From assembly GCA_027422505.1 (NCBI GenBank), contig JAPQWV010000017.1, positions 11,533,501 through 11,597,500 of the forward strand: a stretch of DNA of 64,000 nt, in the 5' to 3' direction. This document shows, in pieces, positions 52,133 through 62,236 of this stretch. A model generated the notes under the pieces. That model was not told the origin of the DNA and searched no databases. It saw nothing but the letters and a program-made list of their open reading frames with translations. Position 1 is the first letter of the stretch. The number at the start of each line of letters is the position of its first letter. The stretch comes from Craterostigma plantagineum. Taxonomy: Eukaryota > Streptophyta > Magnoliopsida > Lamiales > Linderniaceae. The position numbers and the translations under genes were made by a program.

Positions 52133-54062
52133 ATTTACAATGATTCCATGTTTTGAGCTCCAAATACTTTTGATGATCTTTCTTTAAGCATTGTAGAAAT
52201 TCCCGTTTTGATTCTCTTTGGACAATTCTTAAATAAGGAGGACTTCACAAATTCTCATGAATGTAGCTCAAGACATTGGTAAAACAAGTCAGGGGAAGCC
52301 TTTGTAGAACAATTACTTCTTAATTAACTCTAATATTCTCGACATTTTGCTATAAGTATTGCAGATGTTCGAAGATCAATGCTGGAGCCAGATGTCTTTC
52401 CTTCGAAAATACAGGGAGTTAATTGCACTCGTTTACACTTAGAAGGAGTAATTTCGTGGTTTACTCTTAAAATTTAGGATCAATCTGAAATATTAAGGAA
52501 TACTTACTATCGAGAAATTCGAGCGAAAATTGATTTGGGACCAAGTGGTAATTTACGCTCTCAAAATTGACGAGCGGAAATGAAACAGGAACCAAAGGTA
52601 AATTTTCGATCGGATGTTGTCGAGCGAAAATTTTTCTCGATCGTAAGTTTCCCGATCGTAAATAGTAATGGGCTTAAACACACTAAGTCTCGTAAAACAT
52701 CAAATCAGCCCAATTAAGTGAAATCATTACTTGCAGTCGAAAATCCCTAAATACTAAAACCCTCGATCGCAAAAATCAACAGCCAAAATTCTCGAGCGAA
52801 AAACTTCTCTCAAAAGACGGACTTCAAAATCCCCAAAATCTTTCGATTTTTCATCTGATTTTCGTCTTTAGAAGGTAGATTTGACCTCTTCTAGGGATTA
52901 TCGTGTATTTAAACTACATTTGCTACTGTATTTTGGAATATTTCGCTTGATTCTGTGTTCATTTCTCGACTGTTCATATTCTGAGAACTCGAACTCTTGT
53001 TTGCAGTATTTTAAATAATCTCTAGGTATAATCTGGGTTAGAAACTGCATAATAGGCTAGTTTCGATGTCTCTTGATCATTTTGAGTGAATATAACTTCG
53101 ATTTTATGAGTTATTAGTGTTCGATTTAAAGATAAGACTAAACTGGGTTTCAAACTTTTAAACGCGTCGAAGAACTTTCTCGCTCGCAAACAGTGAAAAT
53201 TGAATCACAATTTGATTAAGTCACTGTTTGCATCGTAAAAGATTTTCGATCGTAACCTTTTGATTTAGTCATTAAGATTAATAACGTAGATAAAAAATTA
53301 CTTACAATCGAGAAACACAATTTTGATTTTATGCGAGCGAAATATTAATCAGAGGAATAGATAAAATAGATGCAAACCTTTTAAATTTTCGAGCGCAAAA
53401 CTTACAGTCGAAAATTTCGATTTCAATTTTGATCTCGGTCGAAAAATTTTAGCGGCGGTAAAATTAATTTTTCGACGATAAAATTTTCTCGATCGTAAAA
53501 TTTTACATCGAAAAACCTCTTTAAAATTGAAATACTTTCTCGCTCGATTAACTTTCATAGCGAAAATTCTATTCACGCGCGAAAAATTTCTCGATCGTAA
53601 TTTACGTGGAGATTTAATTTCTCGATCGTAAATTTACACGGAAATGTTTCTCGATCGTAAATTTTCTCGGCTACAGTATCAGACGTTATGTTCAAACACT
53701 TAGAAATTTTTCTAAGTCTTTTTTACTGTGGTTTAGCTTAGCGAATAAATTTTTTTCGATCGCAAAATTAAACGGAGATTTGAATTTCGAAATTGCACTT
53801 AGACAATACAATTGAGAATCTCATTTCTCGCGCGATAAAAAGCACGGAGTGAACAGTGTTTCAACACTTATAAAAATTTTCAACCAAAGTTTCATTGGAC
53901 TTACATGCTTATGATGAAATTTAATAATCTAGTCAATATTCACTTCGTATGATCCATGTGCAAAATTCTTGATTTCAATTATGAATTTATTCAAATGTGC
54001 TATGATATATGATCCATGATTATGGTTTGACAAATTCAAATTCGATTCAACTCAAAATTTCT

Positions 54063-54095
54063 GAACTAATGTTACATTTCTTCTGTGTATTTCAG
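54063..54095 (+). promoter_or_regulatory. Candidate branch point and 3' splice site before ORF3 (A)
   Basis: GAACTAAT (54063-54070) is followed 26 nt later by a T-rich run and TATTTCAG, ending at 54095. The ORF3 ATG is the next base. C and D show the same. Confidence 0.7.
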
Positions 54096-56354
54096 ATGGA
54101 TCATTATCCTACTTATAACCACATCTACAAGAAGGCTATGTACCTTAACGTACACGACACGAATTCCAACTAGACCTGACCACCTTCCGGTGTCCAGACG
54201 ACATAATCGTGTCCATACTGCAAGGCCATCCACTTTGGCATGCACTTACATGACGGCCTCAGTGCCGATGGTCTACCTCCAGCAGTTTTGGGGGATGATC
54301 AAGAGCCTCATCGTTGACGGGAAGTATCACTTTATTACAATTGTAGGGACGAGGCACAGCTGTACGAGCAAGAACGACTTCAGACTACTCCTCGACCTCC
54401 CTCACTGCCAAAATTACGACCCCCTTCCATCAGATGCAAAACTGGTGCATGATTTCCTCCAGATGGGATACCGTCGGCCGCTCACCAAGCTAGCTCAGAT
54501 GCAGAGCAACGGGATTCCACATCCGTGGAAGACACTTTTTGGAATCATAAACAAGTGTTTGTCCCCGAAGCACGGAGGCTTCGACAAATGCAATGGCCAC
54601 ATCCTACGGATATTTCACGGAGTCATGTTCTCGCGGAATTACGATTTCGCTCAACTGATCTGGAACGACCTCACAGAACAGATCAGACAGAAAGAGAACA
54701 AATGGTCGAAAAATGTGCCATATGCGAGATGGTTCTCCGTCATCATCTGTCAACAAATGGAGATGTACGTGCAGAATGTTCCTTGCTTGCCTCTGGGAGG
54801 AAACTATCAGCCACCCAGGCTCAAATTCTTCCACAACCCGAAACTAACGAATTGGACCAGCCATCAATGGCCATACCGTTCGAGTTGCTACGTTTCGCCG
54901 ACCACACGGGAGACATTTATAGAGCATACTGCCGGGAGAATCATCTCACGGAACAGATGATTAGAGGGCCCCCGACAAACTTCGCTGTTAGCCCTCAACA
55001 ACAACTTAGTCCTGAAGACACGACGATTGATGAAGTGGCTCTGGAACTAGAGCTGGAGCCTTCAACTCACGAGGAAACAGTACCAGATATTGACGCCATC
55101 CTAATCGATGCTGTGGCGGCAGAGTTGGAACAAGAGGATCCAGCAGACACACTACAAGTGGAAGTGCCCATAATTGTTGGCGTGCTCGAAGAACCTACTG
55201 AGGAAGGTCTTCAAGTTGGACAGCCCGAGGCAGGAACGGGGCACTTCTCTCCACCGCCGGCTACTATGCCAAAAATAGAGGCTCTAATATCAACGATACA
55301 ACCTATCGAGCCTCCGGTGACGGAACCAGCCAGTGAGGATGTAGCACGAGGACTCTCGCCTCACACGGCTACCCCATCAGACACGGAGTCAGATGAGGAG
55401 ATTCAGTTGATTAGAAGGACTCCAAGACGATAGAGCGTACATTCGAGTCCTTCTTCGAAACCGTCACCGAACCATCAGACATAGCGCCGACCATCACTCC
55501 AAATGTTGCAGACCCTTCCTTGCTTAATCTTGAGCCGCAACACGTTACTGCGGAACCAGAAGCTCCAGTGTCTGATACGCAGGGACGATCAGAACCTGCC
55601 CTAACACCCATAGAGGAGACTCTCCAAGATTCGACTCAAGGATTGGGTGGAAGTCTCGAAGAGCCACAACCTCAAGTGACTCTGATCCAACCTGAGGAGC
55701 CGGTGTTAGCTCAAGGGTTGATAACAGGCGACATCAGTCGTCCTGGACCATCCACAACGGAGGCGTCCGCTCCGTATGTGACAGAAGATCGACTTCAGGC
55801 CGCTCTCGCTAACACACCGAAGGATTTTGAAGACAAAATTATGGAGAGCGTGCGCAATGTCATCGAGACGTCCCGTAAAGATCATGGGAAAGCACCCGTC
55901 TCGGAGCCGTCTTCGTCACAATCCATCCTCACACCCACTCAACCCATAATATCCACACAAACACCAACACCCATCCTCTCCCACAACCTAATAAATCCTG
56001 CCACAGTACCCATCAGCGAACTCCATTCAATTATGGTCGCCAGGCTGTTGGAATTGACCACACGAACGCCGGAACAAGAAGATCTATTCCGCTGTCTCGT
56101 GGATCGTCCTGACCCATCAGAAATGTGCCGCAGCCAAGGCTCCCACTCCAAACGCCGACATGACGACCCAGACAATCAGGACCGTCCTGAGGGGGAGAAG
56201 AGGCTAAGGATAATCACAAGGGGTCAGAGATAGAACCCTGGCGCAACTCAGACAAGTCAAGGAGTCGCTGGAACCCCACGACCCACTACCCAAACAACCA
56301 CCACCACCCGCCGCACCACTCTAACCCAAATCGACCCACAAATCGACCCACCAA

Positions 56355-56988
56355 CCTTTCAAATAAAGACGCCTCCACCCACACCACCGACCTTCACAAG
56401 CCACTTGCTTCCGGAAGAAGAAGCAAGCGTTGCCATGCTCGTCGACCTAGCGCAAACTTAGGCGACTCCCTCAATTGCTCCAGACCAACCGGGACCATCC
56501 GGACAAGGCGTCAACCCACACGAGGTCCTAGACAAATACATATTCGAAGGACAGTGGATGACACATTCCATGCCCGAGGAGCATCAAAGACAATGGCTTC
56601 AGAACATTCGACACTTCTTACAACAAGCCTCGGTAGACCTCGTACTCATAGAAGACGAAGAACTTCAAGGACCTTTCAAATAAGGAAGCCTCCGCCCACA
56701 CCACCGACCATCACCAGCCCCTTGCTTCCGAAAGAAGAAGCAAGCGCTGCCATGCTCGTCGCCCTAGCGCTGACTCAGGCGACTCCCTCAATTGCTCCAG
56801 ACCAACCGGGACCATCCGGACATGGCGTCAACCCACACGAGGTCCTAGACAAATACATATTCGAACGACAGTGGATGACCCATTCCATGCCCGAGGAGCG
56901 TCAAAGACAACGACTTCAGAACATTCGACACTTCTTACAACAAGCCTCGGTAGACTTCATACTCATAGAAGACGAAGAACTTCAGGAA
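56355..56988 (+). repeat. 317-bp tandem duplication inside ORF3 of A
   Basis: Copy 1 (56355-56671) and copy 2 (56672-56988) both start cctttcaaataa and contain cttgcttccg-aagaagaagcaagcg, gaccaaccgggaccatccgg and gacacttcttacaacaagcctcgg. The length is not a multiple of three, so it disrupts the frame. C is truncated here and D has one copy. Confidence 0.85.
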
Positions 56989-58001
56989 AGTGTAGACCAT
57001 GAACAAGATCCCACAGGGTTCAGAGCCGATCACGCAACGAGCGGTTTCCCCCACAAGACAAATGCCAGGGACCGTTCGGTACGACAAGCCGTTGGAGAAT
57101 ATTTTAATAGAGATACCCTTCCTTGACGAAGTTCGTGAAAATATTTGGAGGTCACCGGACAAAGTCAAGAAGCCGAACGAGTTCGAGCTCAGAGGGATCT
57201 CTCACTGGGAACAGTAGAAGAGAATAACGTATCTCTGGATGTTGACCCATCTTGGACCGGATGTGAGATTGGGGATGACTAAAAGCTAAGCCAAGAGTCA
57301 TTACAAGAGTCTCTCTCCAATCTGTCAGCTACTCAGCGTCTACTGTGCTAAAGGAGGACTTCCAACACTGTACTATGTCATCGAGCAACTAGATAGAACT
57401 CGAGAAGATCTAAGCGAGAGTGACCTACCGCACATCCTTGCTGATGAGGTGTACAACCTCTACCAGCTGTACGTGGAGAAGTACAAAGGTCCTCAAGGCT
57501 TCATCAAGAAAGAAGGTCTCGAGGGACTCTACTGGTTCATGATGCGCCAAGTCAAGTACTTCGCCGCACACGACCTTCAGATTGCTCTCGAGAGCAACAT
57601 GAAGAAGGTCAACATGACCGCTCTGCTCAACAAAGGATCTGAGATCGAAGGGCTTCCCAACAATCACGTTCACATCAGCTCAGTCCTAGGTATCGCCTAC
57701 CACAATCCAATCGCTAAGAAGAATAGGTTGATGCTGAAGACTGAGATACACAAATTCTGTGATGGGACGCTCAAGATCATCAGGAGAAATATAGAGCAGA
57801 GGTTGGAAGAAATCAACCGAGAGACGATGCTGAATATCCACCGGTTCGTGAGAGAACAGCAGCTCCTAATGGAATTATTAGAAGATATCGAGTAGCGTCT
57901 GGAGCTAAGGAACACGCTCAGTAACTTTGAGCATGCGCTGGGCTTGCGCAGATCGTACTACGCCCGACGAGGACAGATAGCGCGGAAGAGAAATCAAGCA
58001 C

Positions 58002-58013
58002 AAAGGGGGAGAA
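58002..58013 (+). promoter_or_regulatory. Polypurine tract of A
   Basis: AAAGGGGGAGAA directly precedes the 3' LTR. The same bases are codons of ORF3 (QRGR, followed by M and stop). Confidence 0.9.
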
Positions 58014-58363
58014 TGTAGAATATCAATTTTAATTGTGCTTTGATTTATTAGTTGTCTTTGTACTTAGGGGCTTTATTTGTATTAGTCCTTAGATTAGGAC
58101 TAGTTTGATATTTATACCAAGTTTGTTTGGTATAAATAGTTATACAAACATTGAGCTTAATACAGAAAATTAGAGAATCAATCCGAAAGGCTGTCGAATT
58201 CAGTTCTAGAGACAGAAACTCAGAAATCATTCTCTCACTAAAGGATTTCTCTCTCGTGTTCTTCACTGAAGGTTTTCGATCGAATTTCAAGTTCAATAAT
58301 TCTAATCGATTTCCTTAGAATTCATGCCTAGGATTGATTGAGTTGACAAACGGGGACCTAACA
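58014..58363 (+). repeat. 3' LTR of element A
   Basis: TGTAGAATATCAATT to GGGGACCTAACA, 350 bp. The TATA region is a perfect inverted repeat, TTTATACCAA / TTGGTATAAA with a 6-nt loop. It is followed by agagt. Confidence 0.95.
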
Positions 58364-58368
58364 AGAGT
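58364..58368. repeat. Target-site duplication of A (right copy)
   Basis: agagt directly follows the 3' LTR and matches 42254-42258. Confidence 0.9.
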
Positions 58369-58800
58369 AGTATCGATCTTCCCTTTTGTGAAGCCGGAGG
58401 AGATGAGAAAATTCGAGAGGACCTCGTATCAGGCTCTGGGAGCTTGTTTAAGTCCATAGAGAGCTTTATCGAGTCTGTAGACGTGGTCTGGGAGTTTTTC
58501 GCTCACAAAACCTTCAGGCTGAGATACAAAAACTTCTTCCTTCAGAATTCCGTTGAGGAATGCAGTTTTGACATCCATCTGGTAGACTGTGAAGTTCCTA
58601 TGTGCAGCGAAAGCTAAGAAGATCCTGATGGCTTCAATTCTTGCAACTGGAGCATATGTCTCATCATAGTCGAGTCCTTCCTGTTGATTGTATCCTTTTG
58701 CAACTAGCCTGGCTTTATTTCGGATAACAACTCCTTGCTCGTCCTTTTTGTTCTTAAACACCCATTTAGTCCCTCATGATAGTTTTCCCAGCTGGTCTAG
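58364..58800 (-). pseudogene. Copia reverse transcriptase, N-terminal half (element B, proximal part)
   Basis: The frame 58761-58429 reads [67 protein letters not shown] (first catalytic Asp) and [16 protein letters not shown]. It continues as W/*-YEVLSNFLISSGFTKGKIDTTL up to the A insertion. FIKKDG and the YIDD box follow beyond the insertion at 42258, in the correct phase. This is the better-preserved half of the B RT. Confidence 0.9.
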
Positions 58801-59735
58801 GTACTAGGTTCCAGACTTTCAACCTTTCAAACTGATTGAATTTTTCATCGTGGGAAGGGAATTGTCATTGCTAGTCTCTGCAGAATCATTATTTCCTGGT
58901 GCTACGTAAGTTGTTGGAGCAGTGGTGGCGACGGCTTAGAGAAGAGATCCTCGAATAAGAGATCGAGTTCCAAGTCGCTCAATGTGTTGGATTTTGAAGG
59001 TTCGCCCACGGAGGAGGTGCTTGGTTGATCCTTTGTCAACTCTCGTAGAAGTCTGGGTTCTGGACTGATTTGTGCAGAAGCTACTCGGTCTACTTCATCA
59101 AACGGTACGTTAATACTTTCCATAGCCGATCTTTTCTCCTTGAGGTATACTCGATAGGCTTTGGAAGTTGTCGAGTATCCCACAATATTCATTCCAATGC
59201 TTTCGGGTCGAGTTTGCCTCTATCTTCACTATCGTTTGCTACGTAGCACTTGCATCCAAAGACTCTCAGGAAGGAGACGTCTGACACTCTGCAATTTATC
59301 AACTCGTAGGGAGTTCTATTGAACCTCTTGTGAAGGGAGCCACGATTTTGAGTAAAACAGGCTGTGTTCATTGCTTCGCCCCACAAGTAGTGAGGTAGTC
59401 CAGAGTGAATGAGGAGTGTACGAGTTGCTTCAACTAAGGTTCCGTTCTTGCGCTCAACTACACCGTTTGTTGAGGTGTTTTTGCTGTTGCGAACTGTTTG
59501 GTGATTCCAAGTGATGCGTAGAAGTCACTGAGTTTTTTGTTCTTGAATTCTGTCCCATTGTCAATTCTGATGATTTGGACACTTAGTTGAGCCTATATGT
59601 TTTGTCCGGTGAGATGCTTTCCTTATCTTTCCAGTTTCACACGCCGAGCAGAGATGCTCTTTGTGATATCTGAACGAGGGAAGTCCTTTGACCAAGTTTT
59701 CTAATCGCAATTTGTTAAGGTCTTTGAAATTGAGA
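58801..59735 (-). pseudogene. Copia integrase relic (element B)
   Basis: In minus order, a GAG-pre-integrase remnant (KDFPRSDITKSISARRV-like, 59700-59640) is followed by an abrupt jump to a degenerate [19 protein letters not shown] (59580-59530). The first integrase Asp block (VIVDDFSR-type) is deleted at about 59600. AKTPQQ and a damaged NGxxER block come next. The frame 59386-59189 has [22 protein letters not shown] and VFGCKCYVANDSEDRGKLDP. The frame 59192-58902 has [19 protein letters not shown] and a Ser/Pro linker. Integrase function is lost. Confidence 0.8.
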
Positions 59736-60146
59736 TTAGAGAGTCGCTGATGCCAGAGATCGTTCTGATGTAGAGAGGCGCGGGAGATGAGGCACGTCGG
59801 TCGGACAGTTTTGAGGAGTAGAGATTCGTCTTTCTGTGGCCAGTGAGTAGCTCTCTTCCATTGTTATCTGTGACGATTTGTTGGTCTCGAAGTTCACCTT
59901 GTAGCCTTTGTCACAGAAACGTCCAGTGCTGAATAAATTGTAGCTCAGTCCTTCGACGTAGGATACCCCTTTGATGGTCAGCCTGTCATGGATGAGATCA
60001 CCTGTTCCTAACATGGGTGCTGATTGACCGTTTCCGAAGTAGACCTTTCCTAGAAATCCCTCAGAGAAGTTACTCAACAGCTCTTTGTTTCCAGTCATAT
60101 GTGAGGAGCAACCTGAATCTAAGTACCACACATGAGGGACCTGCAA
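59736..60146 (-). CDS. Copia aspartic protease (element B)
   Basis: The frame reads HVWYLDSGCSSHMTGNKELLSN (intact DSG active-site motif), VYFGNGQSAPMLGTGDLIHD, IKGVSYVEGLSYNLFSTGRFCDKGYKV and a short tail. It is the only copy in the window with the catalytic Asp preserved. The protease cleaves the polyprotein in the maturing particle. It follows the gag end after an acceptor-like sequence and is not in the gag frame. Confidence 0.85.
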   Translation of the reverse strand: MQVPHVWYLDSGCSSHMTGNKELLSNFSEGFLGKVYFGNGQSAPMLGTGDLIHDRLTIKGVSYVEGLSYNLFSTGRFCDKGYKVNFETNKSSQITMEESYSLATERRISTPQNCPTDVPHLPRLSTSERSLASATL

Positions 60147-60156
60147 AAAAGAATCA
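60141..60156 (-). promoter_or_regulatory. gag stop and acceptor-like sequence at the gag-pol boundary (B)
   Basis: Minus-strand order is TGA (60156-60154), TTCTTTTTTGCAG ending at 60141, then the protease sequence. CTTAC just upstream fits a loose branch consensus. C has the same layout. Confidence 0.5.
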
Positions 60157-61510
60157 AGTAAGCTTAGGTACCCATTTATAGATGGGCCCTTCTTTGATAG
60201 CAGGTGTAGAAGCTAACGTATTTGTTGCTAGATTGAATTCTTTGCTGGATTGTTGGACAACTGGTTTAAGAACCCAAGCATGACAATTTCCTATGGATGC
60301 AGTTGGGATTTCGGAATCCAAATTTGTTTTTGACTTAATTTCTTGTTCTTCTTGGTCTCGGAGGTGGTGTGTTTCTTTATCTTATATTTGATAGTAAGAT
60401 TGGTTAGCGTGGGAGATATGCCCTTAGAATGAGTGCCATGTGAAGTGGAAGCATTTTTGCTGAAATGATCGTCATGAGGATGGGAAAATACATCATTGTT
60501 TACATGACAATATTTTGATTTCTGGGCATAAAATAACGAAACACGATCTGCGACATTACAAGAATTCACTTTTGGAAATGCAAAAGATTTGGAAACATGA
60601 GAAGAAAGGTTTGAGACTGGTCTCTTCTTCTTATCAGGGACTGTTGTCTTCTTTGCTGAGCTAGATCGAACCTTCTTCGCTTCCTCAGATCTCACGCCTT
60701 TGTCTGTGGGTACATGTGATACAGAGTTAGTGCGAGATAAAGGAATTTTCCTCGTAGTTTGCTTGCATTTATATGTAGAGGATTCTGGAACAGGACGGGA
60801 GGTGGAGGGTTTCAAAGAGTCAGGAAAGTTTTCAAGAGTATAAATTTTGCTTAACAAAATAGTTTTTTCTTCTTTGTGGGCTTTCTTTTCTGATTCTAAG
60901 GAGGCTGTCAAGGCTCCTATTTTGTGAATAATCTCTGGAATATAGATAGATGAATAAATGGATTTAGCCTGCTCGTCAGTGCTTTCCTGAATTTCGGGTC
61001 CAAATGGTGACATGTAATCATCAGATAGTGTTATCTCTCTAGTTTTGTAGTTATCATTGAGTTCTGTATAATCACACACGATCTGGACCCAGTCTTTATT
61101 CCTCCGTTTCTGTTCGTCAGATTCAGTGACCTCACTTGATCCTACGAAGGGCCTTAGTTGTTCAGGGCTCAACCCAAAACGTTTAGTGCTGTACAGAGAG
61201 AGTACTTTATCTTTTTCTGGGTTAGTGGTGGGTTGAAATCCCAATCCTTGGCGAGGATCATAGAATTCTACATCTTTAGGTTGGCTAAGAAAGAGGGTTC
61301 TCGTTCAGATTGACCTCTTTTGGCGATAATGTCCTCTAACTCATTGACTTTCTTGTATAGACGAACACGTTCGTTGGTGATTAGTTCATATTGAGACAAT
61401 ACATTTACTCCTTCTTCGTTGTCTTTTAAGTCTCTGCAAATATCGCTAATTTGTTTTTCCTTGCTTTCTATAAGGTCTTCTAAAGTCCTCACTTTAGTTT
61501 CAGACATGGT
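60157..61510 (-). pseudogene. gag spacer region (element B)
   Basis: The frame 61507-61268 is a coiled coil (KVRTLEDLIESKEKQISDICRD; ERVRLYKKVNELEDIIAKRGQSERE). The frame 61244-60291 (317 codons) contains DWVQIVCDYTELNDNYKTRE, IIHKIGALTASLESEKKAHKEEK, a Lys/Ser-rich stretch (SSSAKKTTVPDKKKRPVSN) and KQIWIPKSQLHP. After a frameshift it ends GPIYKWVPKLT and TGA. The block order equals A, C and H. No enzymatic motif is seen. Confidence 0.8.
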
Positions 61511-62236
61511 TAAGGATTCTCGAAGAATAGCTATCTCTTCCTGTTGTTTGTTTAATAGGGCATAATTTTTTTAAAAATTGCCTTGGAGTTCTGAGTGATC
61601 TTTACGATGCATGGAGAGTTCGGCTATCCTACGTTCAAGTTTGACAAAATCATTTACAGATGAAGTGTATACCTCCAGGTCGGATGAAGAGACATCCGTC
61701 CTGTCTGACCCTATGGCTGGCCCGTCCTCGTCGGAATCATCATCATTGCTTTTCACCATGAATGCCATTTCATCTTCCTCCTCGTCAGATGTATCCTCCA
61801 GCCATTCCTCTTCCTCAGCAACCAAGACAATTCCCGCCTCCTTGCGTTGTGAGAGCTGAAATTTTTTCCTGTAGTATTCTGTGTTTTTCTTCTTAGGTCT
61901 GAAGCATTCAGAAGCAAAGTGACCTGGTTTGCCACAGTTGAAGCACTTCTTTAATACTTTAGATTTCTTAGTTTCAGTCTCTTCAGGGGCAACGAACTTC
62001 TGTTTCCCGCCCGAGGTACGTTGTTTGTTGAAGGAAGATGATGATTTCTTGGCGCTCATCTTATTGACCGTCTCTGAGATCATAGCCAGTTTCTTTCTGA
62101 TTGATTCGAGTTCGTCCTCAGATTCTTGTTCAGATTCGGAGTTATCTGAAGTGTCAGATTGTACGGCCTGCTTTCCTTTAGAAGTTCTCGAGCTCCTGTT
62201 GCTTGATTTTGAGGACACGAGTGCAATTGGTTTCAT
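61511..62236 (-). pseudogene. gag nucleocapsid and start of spacer (element B)
   Basis: The frame 62236-61571 has a Ser/Glu-rich stretch (SDTSDNSESEQESEDELESIRKKLAMIS), the zinc knuckle CFNCGKPGHFASEC (61944-61903), PKKKNTEYYRKKF and WLEDTSDEEEDEMAFMVKSND. It is in a different phase from the capsid part, with an indel near 62270, and it ends at a stop after ELQGNF. Confidence 0.85.

Larger units (their letters stand above)
50273..54062 (+). other. Post-pol noncoding region of A
   Basis: There is no supported gene over 3.8 kb. In order it contains AT-rich sequence with a TA run (50405-50425), the four-unit array (51057-51332), donor-like gatcacaggtaaattgac (51575-51592), the internal purine tract gtgcactatttgagggggag (52113-52132), a second decayed tract near 52440, and a long block dense in TTTCGATCGTAAA / CGATCGAGAAA words (52500-53860) up to the ORF3 acceptor. 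The same order is found in C and D. Confidence 0.8.
54096..58018 (+). pseudogene. ORF3 of A: large protein in the env position
   Basis: It begins MDHYPTYNHIYKKAMYL after the acceptor. A 1-bp deletion near 54170 shifts the frame. The N-terminal domain follows: SVPMVYLQQFWGMIKSLIV, LLLDLPHCQNYDPLPSDAK, FLQMGYRRPLTKLAQMQ, GIINKCLSPKHGGFDKCN and NYDFAQLIWNDLTEQIRQ. A second frame (54525-55433) holds SMAIPFELLRFADHTG, the acidic stretch and SDTESDEEIQLIRRTPRR. Frame 55520-56233 holds the linker, a helix DFEDKIMESVRNVIETS, ISELHSIMVARLLELTT and RPEGEKRLRIITRGQR. The C-terminal domain (57449-57895) has YWFMMRQVKYFAAHDLQ and IHRFVREQQLLMELLEDIE, then a premature TAG. The ancestral stop TAG (58016-58018) is inside the LTR. 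No signal peptide or membrane segment is seen. Function unknown. Confidence 0.8.
42259..58363 (+). mobile_element. Element A: complete 16.1-kb copia element with ORF3, inserted in B
   Basis: A has both LTRs (316 and 350 bp), PBS, leader, gag, pol, post-pol region, ORF3 and PPT on the plus strand, flanked by agagt duplications. It sits in the RT of B. About a dozen substitutions and three indels distinguish the two LTRs by eye, so the insertion is not recent. All three genes are broken by frameshifts or stops. At 16.1 kb it is very long for a copia element. The size comes from the gag spacer, the 3.8-kb post-pol region and the 3.9-kb ORF3. Confidence 0.9.

Noticed and set aside
54096..58018. 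Calling ORF3 an envelope gene
   Set aside because: Only its position fits. No signal peptide, membrane anchor or fusion peptide-like segment is visible in any copy.
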